Shown piece after piece: positions 32,277 through 44,227 of a DNA stretch of 64,000 nt (position 1 is the stretch's first letter; the number at the start of each line of letters is the position of its first letter). The stretch is from Amblyomma americanum. Lineage: Eukaryota > Arthropoda > Arachnida > Ixodida > Ixodidae. The position numbers and the translations under genes were made by a program. Under the pieces are notes generated by a model that saw nothing but the letters and a program-made list of their open reading frames with translations, was not told the origin of the DNA and did not search any database. The stretch spans positions 180,081,478-180,145,477 of the forward strand of contig NC_135497.1 in NCBI RefSeq assembly GCF_052857255.1. Direction: 5' to 3'.

Positions 32277-32780
32277 TGTCGAAGCACCGGCGGCAGCACC
32301 GTACACCACCACAATCAAAATACAGTCATGTATCAGTCAAAGAACAATACAGACCGAATTGGAAGTCCGTACCGAGAACAACTTACGTTGAACGGCGCGC
32401 TATTTGCAAACAGACGACAAAGACGCACACAGCGAGAGGGCCCGCTTTTCTGCGTCGCCATCTATCGGCAGGCAGCGAAACTGCGAGACTTATAGCGCAA
32501 CGCTCGGAGCACAGGACAAACGGCGCCGTTGGTATACCTTTCTGTTCTTACACCGTGGCTCAGACGCGGCTGGGTCTGCTCCCGCTCTTGTCTGATTATG
32601 TCAGTCAGCCTGTTTCTGGTGCATGTTTTTTCGATGGACACCAGCATTTCGCCTCCACGGTGAGCCCCCCGCACCGAAACCAGGCTTTTTCAGTCTTTTT
32701 GGGACCTTTTCTTCGCTTTGGTACCTTTTCTCGTCTAAGGCTAACCGAGATCAACGAAGCTTGGCTCTATCACGGCTCCC
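32277..32780. other. Unclassified interval upstream of THAP pseudogene
   Basis: Probably the former 5' flank of the THAP gene followed by the 5' UTR of LINE-B; no clear promoter is seen. Confidence 0.3.
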
Positions 32781-34930
32781 ACCGTCTGCGGTCGCGTCGC
32801 TCCGACGCAGCCGCATCATACCTAGCCAGCATGCGTGCTCGGCACCCCTCTCTCCGGAGCGTTCGCCGGCGTTTACCATGGACGCGGCTTCAACGGCTAC
32901 GAACTCTGCACCGAACGATGCGTCCAGCCTGGCGTTCCTCCTGGGATCTCTCCTGACGTCCTCCCTAGGGTTGTTCCTGGCGTAACTCCGCCTCTGTCAG
33001 ACGGACATGTGGCTAAGAACGCGACGCCATCTACAATGCACTTGGATTTGACGAATGAACCTACTACTGCCACCACGGTGACAAGCTCTCCCAACGTGCT
33101 TCCTGAGTGTAGTTACAACGAGAGCCCCATTACCGTCACCTAACACACAAGAGAAGTATTACTGAGCAGGTTTCGCACCGAACGGGTGAGTCGGCCTCAC
33201 TACACCGTTTTGATTAGGCTGCTAAACAAAGTTAATGTGTCGGATATTACTAAGCAGGCGCTCACAGACAGGCGCTCACAGCTGCCCGTCATCTTTTATA
33301 GCAGAAATGGACACTCTTCACATTGATACAGTAAGCAACTGCATCCGCGTAACGGTTCGAGACGACGTCCATTTTCACAAACTTTGCACACTCTCGCATC
33401 TGGCCGCAACGATCAGCGACAGGGTACGCATAATCGACGTGGACACATCACTGCTTCAAGCTCCTGCAGCAGGGAATTCCTGCGGCGTGATCAAGACAAG
33501 GACCGATAATGGATTATGTGATTGCGCACCTGCGCTGCGAGCAGGCAAAAATCATAGACGCACGCATGCTCGGAAAGACGTAACTCCTCCTCTTAACATT
33601 CGACACAGAAAGCATACCAACACGTTTGGTTTTTGAATATGAAGTCATCCGCGTTCGTGAATACCGGCCAAACCAGGTTGCTTGATACAGCTACCACCGC
33701 CTAGGCCACGTGGCTAAGTACTGTTCCTCTCCTCCGGTTTGCCGACACCGAGGCAAACCACCGCGCGTGGCTGATCCAAATTGCAAGCGGTTTCCTCAAA
33801 GCGTGGCTTGCGGTGCCCTCCACACACATCGCACTCAGCCCTCAGTGTCCGAAACGCGATTTTTCCAGTTAAGACTCCAGTCGTAGTGACACACATACGC
33901 AGTCTTTGAAACAAACCACTACGAAATCTCCTAAACAGGTCACTTGGGGGCAAAAAGCTGCTGCTCCTGACCTTACTCAGCTCATCACTAGTTTACGGAA
34001 CGAAATCCAAGAAGTCCGAGAAGAAAACAAGAGACTCCGAGAGCTCGTGTAGAATCCGAAAAAGCGAGCACGTTGCAAACCTTCTGAGCGCACCAAGACT
34101 AAGATTTTCCGTCACAGCCAGTCAACAACCCGTCGTGTCAAGCCGGTCACCGACTCACATTCAGGTTACTCCCGTATTATTGGACTCCTAAGACAAGACC
34201 GGGCTCCGGAGTCTCGCAAACTAGAGCAAGCCCTCCGAAGCGAAATGGCCGGAAACTTAACGCAAGTACTGAACATCATACAAAGCCGGTTCCAAACTTT
34301 GTTCGACGATCTCCAGCGCGCTGTCCTCACTATGACAAGAAGCGCCGGAAACCACTGCCGTCATTATGAATTCCATTGAACGCCTTCAGCCACGGATTTG
34401 CCAGAGCTTTAATCAAACGGGTCCCACACTTCGAGCTTACGTTCAGAAGCACCACCCGCTGTTTCTTCTCCAAGAAATGAACGGGCCTTGTTCGCTTCCA
34501 GGATACCGCACATTCCAGATTCCTTCAATAAAACATAAACGGCACACTCCCCAGGGCCAGGCAGCGGTCCTAGTGCGCACCGACTGACCGGCTGTTCAGT
34601 GGGATTTTCCAGCTTGAAATTCCAACTATCGTGTGCAGGCAGGGGCTTATTATTTTTCAATATTTTTAGGCTGCCCCTGCCTAATATATGTCGAGAAATT
34701 GTAGCTACTAAGCTCTATCCTCACGAACAAAAGTAATTCATACTTGCGTCTGCCTGCTTTCGTCCGGGCAATATCTTGAGCGAACCCTGAGCGGAGTTTC
34801 AAGAACTCACGCAGAGAGCTCAGAGCCTCCCTCTTTTGATTGAGAATGACTTCAATACTTCAATTTTGATTGGGGGTGACTTAAATGGGAAGTAGACGAA
34901 GTTGTTACAGGCCAGAACGCTCTCTTTGTC
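32781..34930 (+). pseudogene. LINE-B: 5' UTR, ORF1 and start of endonuclease
   Basis: I-superfamily LINE fragment, heavily mutated. ORF1 pieces: TVSNCIRVTVRDDVHFHKLC (from 33307) and, after shifts, cysteine/histidine knuckles in the 33640-33830 region (YRLGHVAKYC, VCRHRGKP), then a coiled-coil-like LRNEIQEVREENKRLREL near 34000. ORF2 begins decayed: HHPLFLLQEMNGPCSLPGYR (34366-34587) matches an endonuclease N-terminus, and ILIGGDLNGK near 34860 its GDxN block. It ends abruptly where LINE-C begins. The left boundary is a guess. Confidence 0.65.
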
Positions 34931-34991
34931 TCTGAAGTTTTATCGTTTTTTCTCACAATCAGGGAGGTGCCGCTCCCTCTTCGTGACGGCG

Positions 34992-36337
34992 ATGGAAGTG
35001 GAGGACGTCAGGCCTCCTCTGGTACCCGATGGGTCGGCGGCAGCCGCCCAGAGGAAACTCTTCTACTAATCGAGCGAGACAAGCAGCCAGGCCACCGTGC
35101 TGCACTCAGCCACAAGCGAGGACCCCCCGGCGGACGACGGGTTCGTCCCAGTGATGAGCAAGAAAGCCAAGAGTAAGAGTGAGGACTCGTCCTTATCAAG
35201 TATATCTACCGTCATAACGACGCGTGGTGCACCGGCGCATACAATCCTGTTTGCGCCTTAAACGCCCACCGACAACCTCAACCTGCTGAACGGACAAGCT
35301 ACGTCGATGTTCCTAGAGGCTCGCGTCCCGGGGGTGATCAAGGACGTCAGGATCAACAGCCGAAGGAACCTCCTTGCCATCGATGTAACGGTGCGGAGCG
35401 CCTTGGAAAGTCTAGTCACCATCAAGAAGATCGGAGACATCCCCATCCGCTCTCTTGTTCTTGAAAACAATGGCACAACCGCTGGCGTCATTTACGACAT
35501 CGATGCGAACATGTCTGACTCCGACCAGCCGATACTTATTAAACCGGCCACGAACAGCATCGAAATAACCAAGGTTCAGCACCTCGGCAAGTCAAGGTGC
35601 GTCGAGCTCACTTTTAAGGGGGATTGTATTCCATCGCACCTGAAGGTTGGCCACTTCCGACATGCAGTTCGCCCATTCGTCCCGAAGCCGCTTCAGTGTT
35701 GGACGTGCATGAAAATTGGGCATGTAAGTGGTGTTTGTAATAACACCATAGCGTGCCCGCGCTGCTCTGAACCACATAGCGGTGACAGTCGCCGCGCTAC
35801 TGTCTTGAAGTGCGCCAACTGCCGTGGCCCTCATGACGCTTCTTCGAAGTCTGTCCCCGCCTGAAGAAAGAACGGGCGGTGTTCAAATGGTGCGAGGCCA
35901 TTCAACGCACAGAGACGCCGCAGCTACGGTGCGTCGGCGTCGGTCTCGTCGTCGACGATCTGCTAGACAAAAGGCTGACAGCGGCAGGGAAGCCCCCATC
36001 GCTTCTTCTACTTGTCCTCCCCCTCCACCGAGTAATGTAAGTCCGCTGACTGGTGAAGCCGGAACGAGTGCTTCAGAGGTGACATGGCCACCATTGCCGA
36101 AGCCACGCTCGACCTTGGTGTCTGAGCAGGCACCACGCCCACACTGTCCCACGCCTACAGCTGAGCGAGCCCAAGGCAGAGATCCAGCCCTAGGTGAGGA
36201 AGTGCAGGTGTTCGCCATCTTGAGGTCCGTTATGAACGCCATGCGTGTGATGCTGTCTAGCTTTCACTCGCCAGCAGCACGGAGTGCATTGCAGGTACTG
36301 GGCGCGCTAAATCCAGTCCTTGCAGCTTTCCAGTAGC
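34992..36337 (+). pseudogene. LINE-C ORF1 (RNA-binding, zinc knuckles)
   Basis: ATG at 34992 begins MEVEDVRPPLVPDG; a stop follows near 35070 and again near 35262. The main intact part, 35307-35864, has SRRNLLAIDV, GHFRHAVRPFVP and then three Cys/His knuckles: CWTCMKIGHVSGVC, CPRCSEPHSGDSRRATVLKC and CANCRGPHDASS. These bind element RNA. The downstream proline-rich tail (to about 36337) continues in other frames. Confidence 0.8.
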
Positions 36338-36344
36338 AGACACA

Positions 36345-37020
36345 ATGGCTCTCCCAGCGTTACCATTTGAAAGCCAAGTCAGAGAAGCATCCATTTTCCA
36401 GTGGAATGCCCGTGGACTCAATTCCCGCATTTCGGACATTCGCGAGTACGTCTATAAACAGATTTTCAATCCTTGTGATTTGTGAGCCCAATTTGCAAAA
36501 TCCTATCCGAATTTCTGGCTATGAAGCGTTTTCATCCTCCACGCACAGGGGAAATAGCAAGGTCATCCTCTACATTCGAAGGGAGCTTATGCACCACACG
36601 GTTCCCCCTCACAACCATAACCAGTACATCTGTATAACCGTGAAAAGGCGCAACCTGACGTTTATGCTTGTGGGCGCGTACTTATCTCCAACAACAAGGT
36701 TTGATGCCGACAGACTAAGGGACTTGTTGGCTGTAACACCTGGGCCTTGGATCGTCACTGGTGACTTTAATGCGCATCACGCCATGTGGGGAGGCATCCG
36801 GATGAATCCGAAGCGAAGAAGTCTTGTCTGTTTCGCCTCTGACCACGACCTACAATGCCTTAACGACGGTTGTCCAACGTACATTCGCGGGCTGTCTTAC
36901 AGCAGTTGTCTGGACTAAGCGTATGTGTCTCGGTGCCTTGCGAGACGCGTCCGGTGGTTTGCCGATGTAGAAACGCATGGAAGGGACCACATACCCACAT
37001 ATATTATTGTTCTTGGTCTC
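36345..37020 (+). pseudogene. LINE-C ORF2 endonuclease
   Basis: ORF2 ATG at 36345 gives MALPALPFESQVREASIFQW, then NARGLNSRISDIREYV, the WNARGL start of LINE endonucleases. After a shift, ICEPNLQNPIRISGY, KRRNLTFMLVGAYLSP and the diagnostic TGDFNAHHAMWGG (36755-36795) follow. It would nick the target DNA. Only the reading frame is damaged; the core motifs are present. Confidence 0.85.
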
Positions 37021-37275
37021 GCTGGATGCAGATCTGCCAAACGTTTGCAACGAATAGAATGGTCTATGTTTAAAACCTTACGGAAGAAGCCTGCAGAGAA
37101 GGCATTACAACATGCATTGAAGAGCGCAACAAGGAGGCTATGAAACACGCGAGATGCTTCTTCACTCCAATGCCAAAGTTCACAGACTTCGATGTGGAGC
37201 TGCAGCGCCTCCGATGACTTCGACGAAGAGCAGAGAGAAGATACAGGCGCACAAAGTCGCTGCACGACTTAAGGG

Positions 37276-38762
37276 ATGCTAGGCGCACATAGAAGAAAAT
37301 CCAGCGCAGGATTCAAATCTTGCAGGCTGACCGTTGGAAAGCATTCTGTGAATCACTGGATCCTCGGAAGCTTCTATCACGCATCTGGAGTGTGGTGCGT
37401 GGTTTGCGAACATCTCTTCAGCAGCTCCAACTATTCAAGTCTATCGCACTTCACCAAGGACGCAGCGAAGCGGAGATTGGGGAGAATAGCAGGTGCCAGG
37501 AACCAGTCCACAACTCTGAATTGCTGCGAAGTGCCTAGATCTAGGGATTTGCGAATGGACCTTCTTTTCTCCATGGAAGAACTAGACGCTGCCATGGCCG
37601 GTCGCAGTCGGTCTTCATCGCCGGGGCCCGATGGAGTAACATACTCTGCACTTGCAGACCTTGGGCAGGAGGCTCGACGTGTTTTTTTAGACCACTTCAA
37701 CTCATCATGGTGTGCAGGTACAGTTCCGGACGCGTGGATATCAAGTCGTCTGGTTCCAGTCATTAAACCTGGAAAATCTCCGCTTGACCTAGCATCGTAC
37801 CGTCCAATCGCATTGGCTAGTTGCGTGGGCAAACTCATGGAAAGGATGGTACTTACGCGAATTGAGTGGTATCTGGAGCGCTATGAAATATACCCAGATG
37901 TAATGTCCAGGTTTCGGCGGAGTCGTTCGTCTACTGATAGCGTGATTGACCTGGTGTCATCAGTTGAACATCAGAAGCATCTGAAGCGCCTGACCGCGGC
38001 TTTGTTTCTGGATGTTTAAGGGGCGTATGTTAACGTCACTCATCAAGCTATTTTGGACTCTCTGGAAGCTGCAGAACTTGGTGGCCGCATGTTCTGCTGG
38101 ATACGCAGTATCTATCCAACCGATCACTTTTTATGCAGACTGAGGTGGGACCAACATCTTCACATTACATTTCCACCTTACACATTACACTGGGGTCCCA
38201 GAGGAAGGAGTGCTCAGCCCAACGCTTTTCAATCTTGCGCTTGTCGGCCTTGTCGATGTACTACCACAGTCGGCGAGAGTCTGTCTATGCAGACAATATT
38301 TGTATCTGGGCATCAGGAGTTACGCGACAAGTTCGAGCAAGGCTTCAAAAGGCCGCAAGCAATCTTGCGGCCTACCTCCGCCCTCAAGGCCTGGAGATTT
38401 CTACTGAAAAATGTTTCATTGTTGCCTTTACACTGAAGAGCATGTCCCATTACCCCGTACGCATAAATGGGTCAACAATACCCTACGAAAGAAGCCATCG
38501 CTTCCTTGGAGTAATCATGGATCGTAATCTAACATGGAGCCCACATGTCTCGTACATGAAAAGGCGACTGACATCGATCGTTCACGTTCTCTCCTTTCTC
38601 GGAGGGAAGTCATGGGGAGCATCAGTGCAGTCGATGCTCCAGCTGTACACCGCATTATTCATGGGATTCCTTCGGTACAGTATCCCTGCACTTGGAAACA
38701 TGAGGAAAACGAACATACGGTGTCTGCAAATTGTTAGGCTCAAGCTCTGCGGACGTGCCTAG
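37276..38762 (+). pseudogene. LINE-C ORF2 reverse transcriptase
   Basis: MDLLFSMEELDAAMAGRSRS, SSPGPDGVTYSALADLG and VPVIKPGKSPLDLASYRPIA (37550-37810) are RT blocks. The palm block ends in TAALFLDV then a TAA at 38017 where FLDVKGAYVNV is expected. The catalytic box is changed: YADNICIWASG near 38290 has YADN in place of YADD. The thumb region follows (NGSTIPYERSHRFLGVIMD, 38133-38762 frame). Multiple shifts. Confidence 0.85.
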
Positions 38763-38818
38763 GACTGCTAAAATGCGCGTCTACATGTGCAACAGTACTC
38801 ATCGCTCAGGAGAATCCA

Positions 38819-39892
38819 TTGACTGCCTATGTAACAACCGAAACCTTGAGAGTGCATATTCGGCACCTCTTTCGGATTCCCGCATACCATCTTGCCAGTT
38901 TTCCTGCTAACCGGCCGAGTACATCGTTTGCGAAAATTATTGATGCCCATCGTGACTTCCTACCAGCCCGATTTACACCAGCTTCTAGACCGTCTTCTTC
39001 ATTATGGAGTCTGCACCAACCTCGTGTGCTTGTTTTCATACCGGGCATCAAAAAGAAGGCTGATTTATCGACGACAGCACTAAAACAGACCACTCTAGAA
39101 TATGTGCATGAGAAACACGGACACCGACTGCACGTATACGCCGATGGCTCAGTGACCCCTTCCAGTTCCTCGGGCTCCGTAGTCATCCCCGTAAAGAACA
39201 TAGTTAAGGAAGTGAAAACATCACACCGGCCGTCATCGGCTGGTGCAGAACTTACTGCTATTCGTTTCGCCATTGAGCATATCAGTGAAGAAACACCCCA
39301 GCAATGGTCGGTTTTCACCGATTCAAAGGCAGCCCTCCAAGCGTTACAATCTGCTCTTCGTCATGGGTCCCACGAACAACTTGTCGCGGAAATCCGAGAA
39401 CTCCACCACACAGCCATCATCAAAGGGCACGATATTGTTTACCAATGGCTGCCAGGACACAGCGGCCTCGCAGGCAACCACCGCGCGGACGAGGCTTCGC
39501 GTACTGCTCACAATGAGGATGATTTTGTCTCCATCCCCATCTCGAGAGCTGACGCAGCCGATAGGCTTAGACCACTGTCGCTGGACATCACGTTTGCCGC
39601 GTGGAATTCAGGCCAATTCTCGCATTTGCGTTTAAAAACCTTGGACCCAGATCTGAAGCTTCGGCTTCCATCCGGCCTACCACGACGTGAAGCAACTTTA
39701 TTGTGTCGCCTGTGGCTTGGTGTAGCTTTCACCAAGCACTACTCCTTCTTAATAGGTATGACTGACAGCCTTGCATGTGCCATCTGCGGGTGTGATGAGA
39801 CTATAGCCCACATTCTTTGTGAATGTCCTGCCTACAGCGCCGAAAGACAGTCTCTCTGCCTTGCACTGGAGCATCAGACCTACGCCCACTGA
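38819..39892 (+). pseudogene. LINE-C ORF2 RNase H and C-terminal knuckle
   Basis: 357-aa open piece, the longest intact stretch of LINE-C. RNase H: HVYADGSVTPSS, SAGAELTAIRFAIEHI, VFTDSKAALQAL and YQWLPGHSGLAGNHRADEAS carry the D, E, D and H/D catalytic positions. It ends with CAICGCDETIAHILCECPAY, a Cys/His knuckle near residues 322-341, and a short tail to the TGA at 39890. RNase H removes template RNA during integration. Separated from RT by frame changes near 38760. Confidence 0.88.
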
Positions 39893-41647
39893 GGGAAACG
39901 AAGATTCTCGGCCACTGGCCGCTGTGGTCGTCGGCGGTGAAGGCCTCTAAGGCACTGATCTGCTTTTTGAGGACTTTTGGCCTGCACGATAGGCTGTGAC
40001 TTTACTGAGCAGTGTGACCTTAATTTCCTGTAACTGTCTTTTCTCCTTCGTCTTTTTCTGCCCTCACCCCTTTTCCCCCGTGCAGGGTAGCAAACCGGCT
40101 ATTCATCTGGTTAACCTCCCTGCCTTTCCTCCTCCTCCTTCTCCTCCTCCTCCTCCTCCTCAATACTTAATTACCATCCTGCATGGAGTGCTTCGCAGTC
40201 TAACCAAAGGGGGAAACATCTCTAAGAGGATATCGAGCTCTCCACTTTCGACATCTGGAATATCCTGACATTGCAACGCGAATAGGACTACACAGAGCAG
40301 AAAAAGACACATATCCAGGCCTTACCCTCGACAGCCATGCTCTCGTGCGGCACTGGACAGTGTGTGACCAATCGTGGGACAGCGATCCCCTTCCAATGCT
40401 CTAGGCGCTTAATCACAAGCGTCTCCGTTTTAAAACAACGACCTTTGTCACTAACTGAGACGCTTTTCGGACCCATGCCACTGGATCCTTTGCGACAGTC
40501 GACAGCCTCCTAAATGTCCTACAACAAGCTCGCACCCTTGCGCGAGGGACAGTGCCATGTGATGACACTACTCAGCTAATGGACATACATTTGGCCAATC
40601 TTTGAAGACAATCGGATCGTCTAGTGCAAAGGTGCCGTTCACGCGGCAAGCGCCATTTTGATATCATGAAAGTCAAGTGTCAGTTTGAGTTAATACGTGA
40701 GTACCAGCTTCAACTTCAGAGCGAGGCCTGGCATTCTACCTGCGACTGCCTTAGCCGAGTACCGGTACTTCAGAGCTTATGGCAGATGTTTCATAGCCTC
40801 AGCGGCAAAGGGAAGGGTCCCCCTCCCTGACTACACTCTTCATGAAATCTAACCCCGCTTCAGTAGAGAAAGAGGTCATTACGACCTTCTTTCCCCACGC
40901 GTCTCATACTCCGCCCACACCTCCAGACTCTCACGTCATCCCAGAGTTGGATCCCGATCTCGATCGCCCCTTCAGCATGGGAGAAATGCTCCTGCAATCA
41001 AACAAGATCACCCTCGCTCTGCACCCGGCTACGATCGAGTAACGTGGCAGGAACTTCGTAATTTTGGAGCTGAGGCTCAGGATGCTTTCTTAGAGGTCTT
41101 AGAGGTCATTAACGATCTCTGGGCATCGGGGACTGTTTCTGATCAACGAAAACACTCTCATATGCCCAATACCAAAACATAGTAAAGACCCGAAGCATTG
41201 TGCCAATCTCTGACCAATCTCGTTGACCTCTACTCTTTGTACACTTGTCGAGCGCATGATTCACGCGCGCATTTCGTATCATCCCGAAACATTTCGACCT
41301 GGTTCTCGTCCAGCTCTGACGGGCTTTCTTCCTAACCTAGGTGCCCACGATTGTCTCTGGCTCATGCGGCGCGTCATCAATCACACAGCACGCACGGCCC
41401 TGCTTGAATACTTGCTGGCCGTCGATATGCACAAAGTGTTCCATAACGTTCGCTACAATGCAGATGCCCCTCAGAGGAAGCACTCAACTTGAAAAATAAT
41501 TATTCTCTCGCTTAAAACAAAAAGTTGCGTGGTATACTCTTAAAGGAACTGCCGCATGCCTCGAAACAAAGACGCGCAGAACAGCTATGCTTCCCGCTGC
41601 CTTGGAGCACTCGACCACTGCAGCAGCCTCTGCAGCGCTGCACCGTA

Positions 41648-41907
41648 CTGCGCTGCGCTGTTTTTTCGTCGTGCTGTTTTGCCCTGTGCTCTTCTGTCAT
41701 TGTGCTGTTTTTTCGCAGTGCTGTTTTGTCGCTGTACTATTTTGTGCGGCGTGCTGTTTTGATGCGTGCTGTTTTTTCTGATGCTATTTTGTCGCCATGC
41801 TGCTTTTTCCCCTGTGCCGTTATTTCCTTTTGCTGTTTTGTCGCTGTGCTATTTTTTGTGTGCTGTTTTATCGCATGCTGTTTTGTCGTGTGCTGTTCTT
41901 TCGTGTC
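41648..41907. repeat. Degenerate 16-bp minisatellite, about 16 units
   Basis: Unit close to GTGCTGTTTTGTCGCT, 14-18 bp each with many substitutions. Translation in any frame only gives Cys/Phe/Val-rich periodic peptides and is not taken as coding. Confidence 0.85.
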
Positions 41908-41978
41908 CTCCAAGACAACATGCTTGTCGCACCCTAGCTGCGGCTGTCGCCGTGGAAAAGATCTTATATGGCGCTTTA

Positions 41979-41979
<1 letters not shown>

Positions 41980-42063
<84 letters not shown>
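41980..42063. repeat. (TA)n microsatellite
   Basis: About 84 bp of TA repeat between the minisatellite region and resumed LINE-D sequence. Confidence 0.97.
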
Positions 42064-42064
<1 letters not shown>

Positions 42065-42626
42065 CCCCTGACCGACGTCAAAAATCTCGAAAGCCTTCAT
42101 AGGTCTACACAACGAACGGTCACTGGGCTGCCTAAGCACACCAAGGTATCTGTACATGAACGCGCTGCTGCCTTGCCACCACTGCACGACATCATCAGCG
42201 AGGCCAACATACATCACATTCGCTTGGAAAATACCCTAGAAGCCCGGCGCCTTCTGGCTTGGGACTTCCAGAGATATGACGATGCTCCCCCGCTCACTCA
42301 ATACCTGCCTTCATGGGATACACTGATCGTTTCTCGGCGATTTTGTCGACCCATAGCTCGCGACAATATACCCCTTCACAAGCTCCTTGCAACGCGTCAG
42401 CTTGCGGATGCGCACTCAGATACCCTCGCCATCTACACTGATTCCGTCTCTGAGAAGCTATTTCCTCCCTCACACACGCTGGTATCAAAACAGGCAGTCT
42501 TCACTCATTCACACGCGGCTTACTCAAAAATTCTTTGTCCTGCCTCGGAGGATGCCGCAGCGAGCCCACACATTCGCAGCAGGCATGTAGAGGTTGACAA
42601 TCAGGTCGAAATCATTTGGACACTGG

Positions 42627-42631
42627 GGCAT
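42627..42631. repeat. 5-bp TSD of solo LTR B, left copy
   Basis: GGCAT, repeated at 43474-43478. Confidence 0.93.
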
Positions 42632-43473
42632 TGTGAGGTGCACAAAAGATCCTCCGAGGATTTGCGAACGCGGTGCATCGACAGTGGTGCGTCGGACAGC
42701 GGCGCGCTGCGCGTGCCAGCCCAGCGTTGGCGTGTGCGCGTGCGAAGGGTGTGTGCGAGGCGACGGCGACAAAGAGCGTGGCGAGCACGAGGAGCGGAGA
42801 GCTGGCGTGCCAGAAAACCGAGGTGTAAAGGAAGGCAGCGCAGCGGAGATCGGGTCATTCAAGCGTGGAGGTGGCAGCCGTCGGACGTTGGGTCCGTGCT
42901 GCCGTGACCTCCCTTGGATCACGGACGCAAGCCTACTGCGTTCTCTGCAAGTGTGGAGGTGGGAGCCGATGGTCTGGGGTTCCGTGCTGCCGTAAGGCAC
43001 TCTTCGATAGCCTGCTTTAAGCCTCCGCTGTTTCGTGACGCCGTCGACGGGACCTGGATACTCTTGTTCTTTCTGCTGATGCCAAGTTCTTCGGGCTGCT
43101 GACGGGAGTCCACCGGCGTCTCCCTGCGTTCCTCACCGCTCCTACCACCACCTGGCTCCCTTCCGCCGCTTTCTTCGGCGCAACGCCAGCCACGCATCGC
43201 ACTACATCCACCCGCGTCCGCCCTGTCAGCAAGGCATCCCCGCTTCACCTGGGACGCTCAGCACAGGGCGAACTCTTTCCTTTATTTCTGTAGTGTTGTA
43301 CGCGTTTTGAGAGTGTGTTCCTTGTTTTCGTTTATTATTGACTCTTTTCCTTTAAATTATAAATAAGGCTTCGTTTTGTATTGTTTAATCTCTTTATTCT
43401 CTTCTCTTGTTCGAACCTGCACGCGATAGCGTTACCCTTCGGAAAGTCGGGGACGCGCTACCAATCCGCGACA
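42632..43473 (+). mobile_element. Solo LTR, copy B (842 bp)
   Basis: TGTGAGGTGCACAA...CCGCGACA with GGCAT duplicated on both sides. Removing it and one GGCAT restores a continuous RNase H reading (IIWTLGH then TGVPRDNMAAH), which fixes its borders exactly. Homologous to 5853-6690. It shares TTTCCTTTAAATTATAAATA with copy A (43350-43369), a possible promoter. No internal region remains, so it arose by recombination between two LTRs. The parent family (gypsy or BEL) is unknown. Confidence 0.93.
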
Positions 43474-43830
43474 GGCATACGGGTGTGCCCAGGGACAATA
43501 TGGCGGCACATGTCCCTGCAGATATCACAAAAGGGACGATCAAATCTCGGTTACCCCCACCCCTCCGCGCAAACACCTACGGCATCCTAAGCTACACAAC
43601 CTCCTGAGTAGCTACCATGCACTACGGCCGTGCGTCTCTCCGTTCCCGCATCAAAGAACTTAATTCGCCGGTCCTCTTTTCGTACAAGACCCGCCTTACA
43701 TGTTCCCAAGAGGTCTTCATAAATAATGTTTATGCTGACTCCGCGTATACCACATCACCGCGTTAAGGAGCTCGCACTGCAGGCTCCACTGCCGCGCGGA
43801 CCTTACATATTTACTACGCCAATATACCGC
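43474..43830 (+). pseudogene. LINE-D ORF2, RNase H end
   Basis: After the duplicated GGCAT the frame reads TGVPRDNMAAHVPADITKGT and then a degenerate continuation (SLRSRIKELNSPVLFSYKTR near 43640-43690). It completes the RNase H begun before the solo LTR. The end of the LINE is unclear; 43740-43900 is not assignable. Confidence 0.7.
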
Positions 43831-43899
43831 ATTTGAAACCGGGAGAATGGCCATGCAGTCCCTCCAGCACATAGATTACCGTACCCCGCTGCTCACGGA

Positions 43900-44096
43900 T
43901 ACCAACACACAGCTGCTGATAGCAAACTTTCGAGATACGGCGTGCAATGTTACCACGACATTCTGGAACAACATAGAATCAGCTATGCCTGGATGCGATC
44001 AATCTGGATAAATTTGGACGTGCCTTGCGAACAAAGCGATAAAGCCGCGCGCTGGCAGCTTTGAAAAACGAACAAACAGTACACAGATCCACGGCA
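43900..44096 (-). repeat. G3 3' LTR, partial
   Basis: 43929-44096 matches 51513-51687 (shared ACATTCTGG, AATCAGCT, GATAAAT, AAGCCGCGCGC and CGGCA end), so this is the remaining inner end of the G3 3' LTR. The next bases, TTACTCTCCTC, are the complement of a polypurine tract GAGGAGAGTAA. The outer part of the LTR is missing or too diverged. Confidence 0.7.
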
Positions 44097-44227
44097 TTAC
44101 TCTCCTCTGAAAGAAGCATCGACCCTATGCCTGAAAATAAACAAGGTGACTAGAAACACACAAAACGGACAGTGCACAATAAACACCAGAGAATAGAAAC
44201 GCTGCGTCCTTTAACGTGCATAATAGG

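Larger units (their letters stand above)
34931..40173 (+). mobile_element. LINE-C, I-superfamily, near full length
   Basis: Contains ORF1, ORF2 (endonuclease, RT, RNase H, zinc knuckle) and a 3' UTR ending in a (CCT)n pyrimidine tract (40128-40163). The 3' UTR block GGGTAGCAAACCGG then CATCTGGTTAACCTCCCTGCC (40086-40125) is characteristic of tick LINEs as I recall. Several frameshifts and stops make it inactive. No duplication was found; it abuts LINE-B and LINE-D, all on the plus strand. Confidence 0.85.
40174..42631 (+). pseudogene. LINE-D ORF2, first part
   Basis: Third plus-strand LINE, heavily mutated. Pieces: TYPGLTLDSHALVRHWTV near 40310 (endonuclease), the linker QLMDIHLANL then RQSDRLVQRCRSRGKRHFD (40570-40680), RT pieces with AEAQDAFLEVLEVINDLW (41068) and ISLTSTLCTLVERMIHARIS (41218-41270), a VDMHKVFHNV palm block near 41430, and the RT thumb/RNase H stretch 42063-42631 with HRSTQRTVTGLPKHTKVSVH, LAIYTDSVS and VEIIWTLGH. 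A minisatellite and a (TA)n tract interrupt at 41648-42063. It continues at 43474 after the solo LTR. Confidence 0.75.

Noticed and set aside
41525..42907. 460-codon frame through minisatellite, (TA)n, LINE-D and solo LTR
   Set aside because: Crosses four unrelated sequence types; an accident of open frames.
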